64,000 nucleotides of DNA from Sphingosinicellaceae bacterium (GCA_019285715.1 CP079108.1:2929001-2993000), one strand, 5' to 3'. Counted from the first letter of the stretch, positions 1-9,146 are shown. Program-made: numbers and translations. The notes: generated by a model from the sequence alone, not told the origin.

Positions 1-848
1 GAGACGAACACCATGATCAGGGTTCCGGGGGTCACGATAGTCTTGGGACCGTGGCGAAAGCCGAGCGAGCTGTCGAACATCGTGGGCACCGCGCCATCTG
101 TCAGTTCGAGCAGCTTGAGCGCAGCTTCGCGCGCCAGACCCTGGAATATCCCGCTGCCGAGATAGACGACGCGCTCGAAACCACGTGCCGCCAGCCCGGC
201 GACCACATCCTCCGACTGCGCCAGCACCGCAGCGACGGCGTCGGCGATCGCCTCGACCCGGTCGTGCATCGCGCCGATCCCGGTGAAGATCGACAGCGCT
301 GCCAGCATCATCGCGCTGAAGCTGGAGGTCATGGCGAAGGCGCGGTCGTGTGTCTCCTCCGGCAGGACCACGATATGGCTGTTGCCCGACGCGCGGCGGG
401 ACAATGCGCCCTCGGCGTTGCAGGTGATCAGCAGGTGATAGACGGCCGCCCCGGACTTGTCGGCCAGCTCCACCGCCGCGATGCTCTCCGGACTGTTGCC
501 CGAGCGCCCGAACGATACCATCAGCGTCGGTCGCGTGGCGCTGAGATAGAGGTGCGGCGCGCCGACGATATCGGTCGTCGCGACGGCCTCGACCGGGCGG
601 CCGAGCGATGCCGTCAGCCACGGCGCCAGGCATTCGCCGATGAAGGCCGAGGTTCCCGCGCCGCACAGCATGATCCGCAGGTCCGGCATCGCGAGCAACG
701 GAGCGACGAACGCCTCGATCGCTGTCCGCTCCGCCTCGAGCACGGCCCGGGTGGCGCGCAGCGTCGCTGGCTGCTGCAGGATTTCCCTGCGGGTCCAGCT
801 GTCCGGCTGCGTGTCCGAGCTCTCGGCCGCGACAAGGGTCTCAGTCAT
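1..848 (-). CDS. agaS: AgaS-type SIS-domain sugar isomerase/deaminase (3' end outside window)
   Basis: Predicted cytoplasmic ketose/aldose isomerase of the AgaS family, which converts galactosamine-6-phosphate to tagatose-6-phosphate. About 282 codons are visible and the C-terminus lies beyond the left edge. The reading starts MTETLVAAESS and contains a first SIS domain with the GAGTSAFIG sugar-phosphate loop (about residues 60-75) and SFGRSGNSPES. A second SIS domain carries REAALKLLELTDG and the family signature DSSLGFRHGPK near the cut end. The ATG overlaps the last 8 bases of the upstream aldolase-subunit gene, so the two are translationally coupled. Family substrate is established for AgaS. 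Assignment here rests on motif match and the adjacent GatZ/KbaZ gene. Confidence 0.88.
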   Translation of the reverse strand, partial: MTETLVAAESSDTQPDSWTRREILQQPATLRATRAVLEAERTAIEAFVAPLLAMPDLRIMLCGAGTSAFIGECLAPWLTASLGRPVEAVATTDIVGAPHLYLSATRPTLMVSFGRSGNSPESIAAVELADKSGAAVYHLLITCNAEGALSRRASGNSHIVVLPEETHDRAFAMTSSFSAMMLAALSIFTGIGAMHDRVEAIADAVAAVLAQSEDVVAGLAARGFERVVYLGSGIFQGLAREAALKLLELTDGAVPTMFDSSLGFRHGPKTIVTPGTLIMVFV

Positions 849-2124
849 CGGGGTTGCAAGCTCCATGATAGGCATCGAGCGTCGCGCCGATGTGGGCGAC
901 GATCAGGTCGACGGGATCCAGGGTCGCAGTGCCGGCTCGCACGGCGGCATAAGTGATCGGCAGATACTGGCTGAGCAGCGGCAGCGGCGGCGCCTGCTTG
1001 CGCAGGTTGTCGAAAAGCCGCGCCTGTGCCGCCGCGATCTCGGCGTCGGGCCAGTAATAGCGGATGCGGTCGCTCAGGCTGTACTGCAGCTGCAGGTCGA
1101 GCGCCGCGCCGGTGTCGTGATAATAGCGCTGCCAGTTGCCGGGCGCGGCTTTCATGCAGGCAATCGCGACATCCCGGAGGCCGGCGCGCTGGCCAGCCTC
1201 GACGGTCTCGGCCTCGATCGCGTCGAGCGCCCATAAAGCCTCGCGCAGGGCGAAAGTTACGCCCGGGCCCACTTTCAGGATGGCGAAGTGATCGCGGACC
1301 AGTTCGCTCAGCGCCGTCGCAGTCTGGTAGTCGGTGGAGTGCGCCTCGAAGACGATATGCTCGACCGGCTCGATCGCCGCGACCAGCGCGGTAGCGGCCG
1401 CTGGATCATAGTCGACGACCTTCATGTGATCGAACTCGACGCCGGGCTGGACGACGGCGGCGATGACGCGGTGCCAGGCGCTGTGCAGCCCCGCCTCGGC
1501 GAACAGCGTGCGGTGCATGTCGAGCGTCGCCAACACGGCCTCGGGCGATGTGACCGCCAGCGCGTCGAGGTCCTCGGCGGCACCGCCCGGCACCGGGACC
1601 TCGGTACCGATGACATAGACTGGGGCATCGGCGGGATCGCCGGCATAGGCGTCCTCGGCGGCCCGGCACAGGCGCGCAGCGCGCTCGGCGATAGTCCGCT
1701 CCGGCAGCGGCGTCGGGTCGTCGGCGCAGCTCATCGAGCAGTCGAGGTGAATCTTTGAAAAGCCGGCACGGACATAGTCGGCAACCATGATCGCGGCGTT
1801 CTGCATTGCCTGTTCGGCCGGCAGGCCCGTCCAAGCATTGGGTCCGAGATGATCGCCGCCCAAGGCCAGTCGATCGAGCGGAAAACCCAGGCGGCCGGCG
1901 ATGGCTTCGACGAAGACGCGAAAATCGGCGGGGACCATGCCGGTGTAGCCGCCGTCCTGGTTGACCTGGTTCGAGGTCGCCTCGATCAGCACCAGCGGCG
2001 CATCGTTGCGCAGCGCATGCGCGAAGGTCGCTTCGATCACCAGTGGATGCGCCGAGCAGACCGACGTCAGGCCGATCCGCTCGCCACGCTTGTGACGGGC
2101 CACGAGATTCTGAATTAGCTCCAT
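841..2124 (-). CDS. kbaZ: D-tagatose-1,6-bisphosphate aldolase subunit GatZ/KbaZ-like
   Basis: Non-catalytic subunit family of class II D-tagatose-1,6-bisphosphate aldolase, 427 residues, the usual length. Visible hallmarks are an N-terminal GLTSVCSAHPLVIEA stretch, LIEATSNQVNQDGGYTGM, LGGDHLGPNAWT and KIHLDCSMSCADD. In related pathways it works with a KbaY/GatY catalytic subunit, which is not in the window. A GTG one codon upstream (2127) is possible, but the ATG at 2124 is preferred. It overlaps agaS by 8 bases and follows the DMT transporter after a short gap holding a repressor-like motif. With AgaS it places tagatose-6-phosphate catabolism here. The gene could be gatZ by name, since the two families are hard to separate by eye. 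Confidence 0.88.
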   Translation of the reverse strand: MELIQNLVARHKRGERIGLTSVCSAHPLVIEATFAHALRNDAPLVLIEATSNQVNQDGGYTGMVPADFRVFVEAIAGRLGFPLDRLALGGDHLGPNAWTGLPAEQAMQNAAIMVADYVRAGFSKIHLDCSMSCADDPTPLPERTIAERAARLCRAAEDAYAGDPADAPVYVIGTEVPVPGGAAEDLDALAVTSPEAVLATLDMHRTLFAEAGLHSAWHRVIAAVVQPGVEFDHMKVVDYDPAAATALVAAIEPVEHIVFEAHSTDYQTATALSELVRDHFAILKVGPGVTFALREALWALDAIEAETVEAGQRAGLRDVAIACMKAAPGNWQRYYHDTGAALDLQLQYSLSDRIRYYWPDAEIAAAQARLFDNLRKQAPPLPLLSQYLPITYAAVRAGTATLDPVDLIVAHIGATLDAYHGACNPDD

Positions 2125-2151
2125 CACGCTACCCTAGCACCGACCGTCAAT

Positions 2152-2166
2152 GAAACAAAACGAAAC
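2152..2166 (-). promoter_or_regulatory. Putative DeoR/AgaR-type operator, copy 1
   Basis: GAAACAAAACGAAAC on the plus strand, which reads GTTTCGTTTTGTTTC on the minus strand. It lies in the 54-bp gap between the DMT transporter stop and the gatZ start. Related motifs occur at 5293, 7268, 9302 and 9471. Repeats of TTTCGTTTC type are known in AgaR-like operators. Binding here is inferred. Confidence 0.5.
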
Positions 2167-2178
2167 TGCTGTTGCTTG

Positions 2179-3093
2179 TCAGGTTTCGCTGGTGACGTCC
2201 GCATCCTCTGCGTCGGGCGCGATCGCCAGCAGCAGCGAAGCCGCCAGCGCCAGTACGATCCCAATCGACTTGAGCGAGCTTGGTACGACGCCCAGCGCGA
2301 CCATCGAGATGATCGCCGTGGCCAGCGGCGCGCCGGCGTTGGTCAATGGCGCGACGATGATCGCCTTGCCGTAGCGAAAGGCGAACACCAGGGTCAGCGC
2401 TCCGATAGCGTTCAGCACCTGGATGCCTGCCGCGAGCAATGGACCGTCGAGACCGTAGTTGATCGGCCGGCTGAAGTCGGTCATCGCCCAGGCGATCGGG
2501 ATCAGCGCCAGCCCCGTCACCGTCATGTAGAAAAAGATGCTCTCGCCGGACATGACGTTGTTGGCCGACTTCATGAAATAGGCCTGCAGCCCCCAGCAGG
2601 CCATGACAACCAACGCCATCCATAGCCAACCGCCGCCCTGCCCGTCCCCGCCCGGCGCGAAGTCGAACGTCGGCAGCGCCAGCAATGCCAGCAAGATACC
2701 GAGTGCGCCGAGCTTGCCGGTCCGCTCGCCGATCAGCAGGAACGACAGTGCGATGGTGACCACCGGCGACAGCGAGATCACCGGGAAGATCAGATAGGCC
2801 GGCCCGCGCGTTACCGCATAGAACAGCACCATCTGCCCGCCCGCGCCGAGCAGGCCGACGGTCAGGCCATAGGCAATGGCGCGGCGATCGGTGTCGAGCT
2901 TCCAGCCCGCCTGCGACAGCACCACCAGCGCCGGCGGAATCATCGTCAGCGCCCAGACGCAATAGACCAGGGTCTCAGGGAAATGATGCTGCGGCGACAG
3001 GCCCGAATAGGCGCCCCAGATGCCCCACAGCACCACCGTCGCCAGCGCGTTCCACAGCCAGGCCCGGCCGGTCGCAGACGGACTGATGCTCAT
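2179..3093 (-). CDS. DMT-superfamily (EamA) inner-membrane transporter
   Basis: A 304-residue, highly hydrophobic protein with about ten predicted membrane segments in two similar halves, typical of EamA/drug-metabolite transporters. The first segment is near residues 13-32 (LWNALATVVLWGIWGAYS). The second repeat begins around GGWLWMALVVMACWGLQ. It overlaps the upstream GH36 gene by ATGA and precedes gatZ, so it probably imports the sugar released by the hydrolases. The substrate cannot be read from sequence. No sugar kinase is visible in the window, so phosphorylation must come from elsewhere or from genes to the left. Confidence 0.85.
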   Translation of the reverse strand: MSISPSATGRAWLWNALATVVLWGIWGAYSGLSPQHHFPETLVYCVWALTMIPPALVVLSQAGWKLDTDRRAIAYGLTVGLLGAGGQMVLFYAVTRGPAYLIFPVISLSPVVTIALSFLLIGERTGKLGALGILLALLALPTFDFAPGGDGQGGGWLWMALVVMACWGLQAYFMKSANNVMSGESIFFYMTVTGLALIPIAWAMTDFSRPINYGLDGPLLAAGIQVLNAIGALTLVFAFRYGKAIIVAPLTNAGAPLATAIISMVALGVVPSSLKSIGIVLALAASLLLAIAPDAEDADVTSET

Positions 3094-5183
3094 GCGGAAA
3101 TCGTCTCCTGAACGGGTGACGCCTCGACGATCAGGAAGTGTTCGAAGCTGACGGGGATGCTGGCGGCAGGGCCGGAGACGATCCCGAGCGGCTGGCCGGT
3201 GAAGCTGTCGGTCAACCTATGCCGGCCGGGCGGCAGGCCGCGCAAAACCACCGGCCCCGACCATTTATCCGCGTAAAAGGCATAGTGCATGCTGGTCCCG
3301 GCGCGGATCGCATGGCCCTCCGGCTTGTCGAAGCCGATGTCGTAGAGATGCCCCTGATACTCGCCCTTGGGGAGCATCTTGGCGCGGTACAGCGCAATCC
3401 ACTTGCGCCACAGCGCCTCGCGCTCGGGGTTGAGCGCGATGCCGCCGGGGGGCAGCGGATCGGTGGTATCGACGGGGTCGTTCGGCCAGGTGAACTTGGT
3501 CGAGAGGATCGCGCCGATGCCGTAGTGCGTGGCGAAGTCATTGTGCCGGTCGCTGAGCTCGACATGGTCGCCGGCGAAAGGCGCCGACGGCCCCATCATC
3601 GCCTTGAAGCTCTTGCCCTTCGAACGGATTTGCCACGACGAGGTCGGATCGGACGCCGGCGTGTGGTTCATCCCGGCGATGTTGTGGAAGGCGAAGCTGT
3701 CGCCGCACGGGCAGATCTCCATCACCGCGTTCGGGTTGATCGACATCGCCTCCTGGTACAGCGCCTTCCAGAAATCCTGCAGCTTCTCATAGGATTCCTC
3801 GGGCCGCGCGTGATTGTGCGCAGGGTTGTAGCAGGGCGCGACGCCGTTGAGGTGCTGGCCGTCGAGCTTCAATCCTTCATAGCCCCAGTCGCTCAGGATG
3901 CGTCGGACCTGGCCGCGGAAATAATCGACCGTCGGCGCATAAGCGGGGCACAGGGTGAAGGCATTCCAGAAGCTGACGTTCTGTGCCGCGCCGTTGCGGT
4001 CGAGCAGCAGCATGTCGGAATGGTCGCGCAGCAGGTCGGTGCCCGGGTCGGCGGCCAGCGGTGCGAGCCACAGGCGGGGACGCATTCCGGCTGCCTTGAT
4101 CTGGTCGGCGAAGGCCTTCATGTCGGCGTCGCCGCGCGGGAACTTGGTGCGGTTGAGCTTCCAGTCCCCTTCCGACGTCTGCCAGCCATCGTCGAGCACT
4201 GCCCATTCGAGGCCGATCGCCTTGGCTTTGGTCATCGCAGTCAGCACCTCGGCCTTGGTGAAGTCGCGGCCATAGCCCCAGGCGCACCACACCGGCGCGT
4301 AGCTGGTGTCGGGGATCGCCGGTGCCGCGATCCCGCGCTCGGCCATCAGGCGGCGATAGGCGTCGAGCGGGCGAAAATGATCGCCCTCGTGCGCCATCAG
4401 GAAGACTGGGGGCAGCGCGAGGGTTGCGCCGGGTGTGAGCAAGGTCGGAGTGTCGCCGACGATCGAGACGCGTGTGCCACCGGGCTGGCCCGAAACCGGC
4501 AGCGAGACGAGGCGCGGCACGGTGTCGATGTGGCCGACTGCAAGCCCGACATCGCGGCGCCAGACGACCGCAACCGGGGTGCCCCCGCCGTAATCGGAGG
4601 CGTTCATGCCCATGAAGTTGCGCTGGCCGAAGCCGGGCTCGACCTTCTGCACCCAGTCGCGGCGGTCGGGGTAGGAGGCGCCGGAGAAGCTCCACGCCCC
4701 ATCTGGATGGGGCAGCAGATCATGGGTCGCTGCTTGCCAGCCAGTGACGGCGAGCGGTGACTTGCCGGTGTTGCGATAGCGGACCTCGATCAGCGCGAGG
4801 CCCGGATAGTGGTCGAGGAAGGTGACGGAAACAAGCTTCTCGAGCTTGCCGGCAGTACCGCGCAGATGGTGGACACGGCCGGGTCCGTGCGCGCCGGCGA
4901 CGGTCTCGCTGGTCTGCTCGGCCAGGGCGAACCGATCGATGGCGCGGTTGTCCTGGAGGCCGATTGCTTCGCCGGGTTCCATCGCAGTGAGGACCTTGCC
5001 CTTGTACGAAATGCGCGAATGGAGGTCGGAGTCGAACTCGATGGTCAGGACGCCGTCGCCGACATTGGCCGCGGCCTTGCTGGTCAGGGCGCGGGCAAGC
5101 GCGGGCTGACCGGCGGCGATTGCGGCTCCGGCGCCTGACAGGCCAGCGATCGCGCTGCGCCGGGATAGTGTGAACTCTGACAC
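3090..5183 (-). CDS. Tat-exported GH36-like alpha-galactosidase / alpha-N-acetylgalactosaminidase
   Basis: Glycoside hydrolase of clan GH-D, 697 residues. The N-terminus has a twin-arginine signal (LSRRSAIAGL, residues 7-16) followed by an Ala-rich segment, so export folded to the periplasm is likely. An N-terminal beta domain (about 40-280) is followed by a TIM barrel containing APVWCAWGYGRDF, VLDDGW, and the likely nucleophile Asp441 in GLKLDGQ. The likely acid/base is Asp512 in ASDPTSSWQ. GH36 removes terminal alpha-galactosyl or alpha-GalNAc residues. The KLDGQ context differs from the common KWD motif, so exact specificity is uncertain. It starts the leftward run GH36, DMT, gatZ, agaS. 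Confidence 0.85.
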   Translation of the reverse strand: MSEFTLSRRSAIAGLSGAGAAIAAGQPALARALTSKAAANVGDGVLTIEFDSDLHSRISYKGKVLTAMEPGEAIGLQDNRAIDRFALAEQTSETVAGAHGPGRVHHLRGTAGKLEKLVSVTFLDHYPGLALIEVRYRNTGKSPLAVTGWQAATHDLLPHPDGAWSFSGASYPDRRDWVQKVEPGFGQRNFMGMNASDYGGGTPVAVVWRRDVGLAVGHIDTVPRLVSLPVSGQPGGTRVSIVGDTPTLLTPGATLALPPVFLMAHEGDHFRPLDAYRRLMAERGIAAPAIPDTSYAPVWCAWGYGRDFTKAEVLTAMTKAKAIGLEWAVLDDGWQTSEGDWKLNRTKFPRGDADMKAFADQIKAAGMRPRLWLAPLAADPGTDLLRDHSDMLLLDRNGAAQNVSFWNAFTLCPAYAPTVDYFRGQVRRILSDWGYEGLKLDGQHLNGVAPCYNPAHNHARPEESYEKLQDFWKALYQEAMSINPNAVMEICPCGDSFAFHNIAGMNHTPASDPTSSWQIRSKGKSFKAMMGPSAPFAGDHVELSDRHNDFATHYGIGAILSTKFTWPNDPVDTTDPLPPGGIALNPEREALWRKWIALYRAKMLPKGEYQGHLYDIGFDKPEGHAIRAGTSMHYAFYADKWSGPVVLRGLPPGRHRLTDSFTGQPLGIVSGPAASIPVSFEHFLIVEASPVQETISA

Positions 5184-5292
5184 GATCGGCTTCCTCGAAG
5201 GACGGATGGCTTACCACGACCAAGGGCGCAGGCTTCGGCGAGTTGCGCCCGATCATTATGACTTGCGTAAAGCTGAACGCAACATAAGATTA

Positions 5293-5306
5293 TTTCGTTA
5301 CGTTTC
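5293..5306 (+). promoter_or_regulatory. Putative DeoR/AgaR-type operator, copy 2
   Basis: TTTCGTTACGTTTC lies just before the GGAG ribosome site of the amidohydrolase gene, in the 137-bp gap that divides it from the divergent GH36 gene. An inverted pair TTGCGT (5263) and ACGCAA (5277) sits next to it. The position suits repression of the rightward gene, possibly of both. Confidence 0.5.
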
Positions 5307-5320
5307 CTTTGGAGATTTTC

Positions 5321-6427
5321 ATGCGGCCGCGCCGGGCTTTGATGCCATTGACCACAATCCTGGCGCTGACCGGCGCCGCTGCCAAGCCCGCGACGTATGG
5401 CGAGGCTGATTTCGCCCGGGTGCCCAAGCTCGACGCGCATGTCCACGCCAATCGCGACGCACCCGATTTCCTGCAGATCGCGCGCAAGGATGGCTTCGAG
5501 TTGCTGTCGATCAACGTCGACTACCCCGACTTCCCGCCGCTCCCGAAGCAGGCGGAGATCGCGTACAAGATGCACGCCGCGGACCCGAAGCACTTCCACT
5601 TCGCGACGACGTTCTCGATGGACGGCTTCGGCACGCGGGGCTGGACCGCACAGGCGCAGCGCCTCGTCGACGACGGCTTTGCGCATGGCGCGGTTGCTGT
5701 AAAAGTGTGGAAAAACATCGGCATGATCGCCAAGGATGCAGCGGGCAAGCGCGTCTTCCTCGACGATCCGCGCTTCGATCCGATCATGGCGCACATCCAG
5801 GCGCGCGGGGTTCCGCTGATCGCGCACCAGGGCGAGCCCAAGAACTGCTGGCTGCCGCTCGACCAGATGACGACCGACAACGACCGCAGCTATTTCACCG
5901 AGCATCCCGAGTATTACATGTTCAAGCACCCGGAGGAGCCGAGCTACGAGGCACTGATGGCGGCGCGCGACCGCTTCGTGGCGCGGCACCCCAAGCTGGC
6001 GTTCGACGGCGCGCACATGGCGAGCCTCGAGTGGAGTGTCGACGAACTGGCCAAGTTCCTCGACCGCTACCCCAATGCGGTGGTCGATCTCGCCGCGCGG
6101 ATGAGCCAGGTGCAGGTCCAGTCGAACGCCGACCACGCCAAGGTCCGCGCTTTCTTCGTAAAGTACCAGGACCAGCTGATGTACGGCACCGACCTGACCG
6201 ACAGCCCACCTGACCCCAAGGCGCGGGCGCAGAACCCGCCGACGACGGGCAATTTTGGCAAGGAGGCGGACGATACGTGGCGCTCTGACTGGCGCTATTT
6301 GGCGACGCCGCTGTCGCAACCGGTCGCGGCAATCAAGGCCAAGGCACCGGGGCTGGCCCTACCGCGCTCGGTAATCGACAAGATCTATTACTTGAACGCG
6401 CGCAGGATCTTCCACCTCAAGGGCTAG
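5321..6427 (+). CDS. Exported amidohydrolase (amidohydrolase_2, metal-dependent TIM barrel)
   Basis: Predicted metal-dependent hydrolase of 368 residues with an N-terminal hydrophobic leader (MRPRRALMPLTTILALTGAAA) suggesting export. The metal-site HVH motif (PKLDAHVHANRD) comes early. VPLIAHQGE and FDGAHMAS provide further histidines, and LMYGTDLTD near the end carries the conserved Asp. ATG 5321 is chosen because GGAG sits 6 bases upstream. A TTG at 5309 would lack a ribosome site. It is divergent from GH36 and convergent with the repressor, with only 7 bp between stops. It is not a NagA-type deacetylase by motif. The substrate is unknown, perhaps a lactone or acylated sugar in the same pathway. 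Confidence 0.75.
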   Translation: MRPRRALMPLTTILALTGAAAKPATYGEADFARVPKLDAHVHANRDAPDFLQIARKDGFELLSINVDYPDFPPLPKQAEIAYKMHAADPKHFHFATTFSMDGFGTRGWTAQAQRLVDDGFAHGAVAVKVWKNIGMIAKDAAGKRVFLDDPRFDPIMAHIQARGVPLIAHQGEPKNCWLPLDQMTTDNDRSYFTEHPEYYMFKHPEEPSYEALMAARDRFVARHPKLAFDGAHMASLEWSVDELAKFLDRYPNAVVDLAARMSQVQVQSNADHAKVRAFFVKYQDQLMYGTDLTDSPPDPKARAQNPPTTGNFGKEADDTWRSDWRYLATPLSQPVAAIKAKAPGLALPRSVIDKIYYLNARRIFHLKG

Positions 6428-6434
6428 GCGCCAC

Positions 6435-7208
6435 TCAGGTCTTGTGGACCTGGAAGCCGAGCCGCTCGGAGGCTGAGCGGATGGTGTCGGGGACCGCGTC
6501 GTCGGTAACGAGGTGGTGGATCTTGTCGAGATTGATGATGCGGTGCAGGCAGACCCGCCCGAACTTGGAGACGTCGGTCACCGCGATTACCTGCCGCGCC
6601 GCCTCGACCATCTTGCGGTTGAGCATTGCCTCGGGCTCGTAATGGGTAGTGATGCCGAACTCGACGTCGAAGCCGTCGACCCCCAGGAACAGCTTGTCGA
6701 CGCGCAGGTCCTCCAGCGCCGCGACGGTCTGCGCGCCGTAGAAAGCACGGTTCTTGCGGCGCAACATGCCGCCCAGCATGACGATGTTGAGACGCTCCCT
6801 GGTTGCCAGCACCGACAGGATGTCGAGGTCGTTGGTCAGGACCGTGATGTCCTCGTCGTCGGGCAGAAACGTCGCGATCTGCAGCGTCGTGGTGCCGGAA
6901 TCGAGCACGATCGACTCTCCCGGCCGGACCATCGAGGCTGCTAGCCGGCCAATGCGGATCTTCTCGTCGGCGTGGCTGGAGCGCTTTGCCTCGACCGGCG
7001 GCTCGGCTGTGACGTTGACCGCGTCAGCACTGATACCGCCGCCATAGGATCGCTCCATGACGCCCTTGGTCGCCAGGAAACGCAGGTCCTTGCGAATGGT
7101 CTGCACCGAAACACTGAAACGCTCGGAAAGAGGTGCGACCTGGACGCTGCCGCGTTCACGCACCATCGTGCTGATCCGCTGCCGTCGTTCACTGGTGTCC
7201 CGAACCAT
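6435..7208 (-). CDS. DeoR/AgaR-family transcriptional repressor
   Basis: A 257-residue DeoR-type regulator. The N-terminal winged helix-turn-helix (about residues 5-60) includes ERRQRISTMVRERGSVQV and the family recognition region VSVQTIRKDLRFLATKGVMER. The C-terminal sugar-phosphate sensing domain has VLDSGTTTLQIA, LTNDLDIL and DKLFLGVDGFD. ATG 7208 is preferred over a TTG at 7259, because the domain begins directly after it. It lies downstream of and in the same direction as the GH27 gene. DeoR members of this type are released by a phosphorylated sugar, here plausibly tagatose-6-phosphate or galactosamine-6-phosphate. The repeated TTTCGTT motif around the locus is its likely target. Confidence 0.87.
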   Translation of the reverse strand: MVRDTSERRQRISTMVRERGSVQVAPLSERFSVSVQTIRKDLRFLATKGVMERSYGGGISADAVNVTAEPPVEAKRSSHADEKIRIGRLAASMVRPGESIVLDSGTTTLQIATFLPDDEDITVLTNDLDILSVLATRERLNIVMLGGMLRRKNRAFYGAQTVAALEDLRVDKLFLGVDGFDVEFGITTHYEPEAMLNRKMVEAARQVIAVTDVSKFGRVCLHRIINLDKIHHLVTDDAVPDTIRSASERLGFQVHKT

Positions 7209-7267
7209 CGCGTTATTCCCGTGCCCGCCGCCGTGATGCAACGGAATAGCATCAATCAAAGCGTTGC

Positions 7268-7280
7268 TTCGTTATATTCA
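7268..7280 (+). promoter_or_regulatory. Weak DeoR/AgaR-type operator-like site
   Basis: CTTCGTTATATTC in the 81-bp gap between the GH27 stop and the repressor start partly matches the TTTCGTT-N-TTTC motif. It could serve autoregulation of the repressor. The match is degenerate. Confidence 0.25.
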
Positions 7281-7289
7281 CATTCCGGA

Positions 7290-9146
7290 TCAGCGCCGGA
7301 AGCTTGCGCTGCTCCACGCGATCATCGGCGGCCGGCCCTCCCCGCTGCCCTTGTCGGCGACCAGCTCAACGATGCGCGCGGCCCTGATGTCGATGTTGAA
7401 CTGGCGCGACGGGACCTTGCTCGAAGCCGAGGCGGTCAGCACCAGCTTGCGGTCGGCATAGACGCGAAATCGGACCGGTTGACCGTTGCCGACTACCCGG
7501 GGGGTCGCGACAAACCGGCGGAACTGGCCGTCGGTGCGAATCTCGAGCCGCGAGTTGGCGTAGAGACCAATGCCCCGACCGAAGGCTTGGCCTTTCGTTC
7601 CCAAGGACTTCCCGTCCGGGGTGACGCCGAGACGGGCGGGAAAACTGCCCATCGGCAGGGCGGTGGCGGGTGTCAGGCCGTCGGCGGCGACGTGGATCCT
7701 GCCCGGCATCTCGTCGAGGAACGTCGCTGCGGGATCGGCGGGGGTGCCCTTCAACCGGAGCAGTACCGAGCCATGTGCGGGAAGCCTGATCCGGATATTA
7801 TCGGCCGCCGTTATCCCGCCACGCCGGGCCCAGAGGTCGCGCACCGCAGCCCGACTTCCGGGCGCAAAGCCAAGTTGCGCCCATGAGACGACTGCCTCAG
7901 CCGACGCTGTGCCGCGGTTGACGAAGGCCACGGCACGGGTGCCCGCGCCCGCCAGCGTGCGGACTATGACCATGGTTTCCCCACTGCGATAGGGCACGCC
8001 CTGATTGCCCGCTGGGTCCTGATCGACGGCGATCACTTCGGGGTTGCCGATGATGTCGAGCAGCGCCGGCGGTGACTGGCGCAGGTCGTAGCCAAGCAGC
8101 AGCGGCGAGGCCATGATCGCCCATAAAGTGAAATGGGATTGCGCCTCGACCAGGTGTTTCTCGTCGAAGTCGCCATGGCCGATCGCCAGCATGTCCGGGT
8201 CGTTCCAATGTCCCGGACCAGCGTAGAGCGCACCGTCGATGACGCTGTCGACGTTGACGAGCATGCTGGCCCAGGTGAACTCGATGTCAGGGCTAGTCCG
8301 CCACAGATTGCCCCGCGCCGGTCCCCAGAGCGGGGAAAGCGCCTCCCCCCAGGCACAGATCGAAAGTATCGCGTCCTTCCCGCCCCAGCGATGGACGGCG
8401 TTACCGAGCGTGGCATAGAGGTTCTCGACCGCCCCTGGATCGGACTTCGGGATATCGCCGCGCACGATCAGCGGCGCAAACGCCTGGTAGGAGCCCGACC
8501 GCACCGGCGCGACCTCGGGCGTGTAGTCGGCGACCCCGCAAGCATCGATCTTGACGTAGTCGAACCGCCAGTCGGCGAACATCATCCGTATGTCCTGCTC
8601 GGCATGGCCAAAGCTGCCGACCTGGCGCTCAGGAATCGTGCCAACCGGCAGGTTGGGGCTCTCCGCATCCCAGCGCTGGGCACACGTGTTGCGACCGATG
8701 TCGGTGTACAGGCCGGCTTTCAATCCAAGACCGTGGATGAAGTCGGTGAACGGCTTCAGCGATCCGGTCGGACTGCCTGCGACTGCCGCCGAGGGGAACA
8801 TGCTGCCCCGAATGCGAAGCCGTCCGTCGGGCAGCCGCTGTAAGGCCCAGCCGTCGTCGACGTTGATGAAGCGATAGCCTTTTCGCGCGAGGCCGGTATC
8901 GACGATGGCTTTCGCCACACCCCGGATCTTGGCTTCGTCGACGTTCGTACGAAAGGCATTCCACGGATTCCAGCCCATCGGCGGCGTCGCCGCTACGGTG
9001 GACGAATAGACCGAGAAACGCCCGGTCGGTGTCAATGGATCGATCTGTGCCTGCGCCGGAACGACCGACAACGCCGCGACGATCGCCACGAGCGGGCAAC
9101 ACGAGTTGTGATACGACCATCGGCGAGTATCGCGCATCGATGGCAT
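7290..9146 (-). CDS. Exported GH27 alpha-galactosidase / alpha-N-acetylgalactosaminidase with NPCBM-like C-terminus
   Basis: Clan GH-D hydrolase of about 618 residues. A signal sequence (CCPLVAIVAALSVVPAQA) precedes the catalytic barrel starting TPPMGWNPWNAF, the GH27 hallmark. FINVDDGW and FDYVKIDACG (nucleophile Asp, about residue 201) follow, then ISICAWGE and GHWNDPDML with the acid/base Asp. A beta domain follows, and the last 130 or so residues resemble an NPCBM-type carbohydrate-binding module. ATG 9146 is favoured by a GGGAG 10 bases upstream. An ATG at 9137 is the alternative. GH27 and GH36 together give two different catalysts for the same linkage. The neighbours suggest a receptor-coupled uptake system. 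Confidence 0.9.
   Translation of the reverse strand: MPSMRDTRRWSYHNSCCPLVAIVAALSVVPAQAQIDPLTPTGRFSVYSSTVAATPPMGWNPWNAFRTNVDEAKIRGVAKAIVDTGLARKGYRFINVDDGWALQRLPDGRLRIRGSMFPSAAVAGSPTGSLKPFTDFIHGLGLKAGLYTDIGRNTCAQRWDAESPNLPVGTIPERQVGSFGHAEQDIRMMFADWRFDYVKIDACGVADYTPEVAPVRSGSYQAFAPLIVRGDIPKSDPGAVENLYATLGNAVHRWGGKDAILSICAWGEALSPLWGPARGNLWRTSPDIEFTWASMLVNVDSVIDGALYAGPGHWNDPDMLAIGHGDFDEKHLVEAQSHFTLWAIMASPLLLGYDLRQSPPALLDIIGNPEVIAVDQDPAGNQGVPYRSGETMVIVRTLAGAGTRAVAFVNRGTASAEAVVSWAQLGFAPGSRAAVRDLWARRGGITAADNIRIRLPAHGSVLLRLKGTPADPAATFLDEMPGRIHVAADGLTPATALPMGSFPARLGVTPDGKSLGTKGQAFGRGIGLYANSRLEIRTDGQFRRFVATPRVVGNGQPVRFRVYADRKLVLTASASSKVPSRQFNIDIRAARIVELVADKGSGEGRPPMIAWSSASFRR

Noticed and set aside
3138-4760. 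A 540-codon plus-strand frame opposite the GH36 gene
   Set aside because: No domain. The opposite strand encodes a full GH36 enzyme with Tat signal and catalytic motifs.
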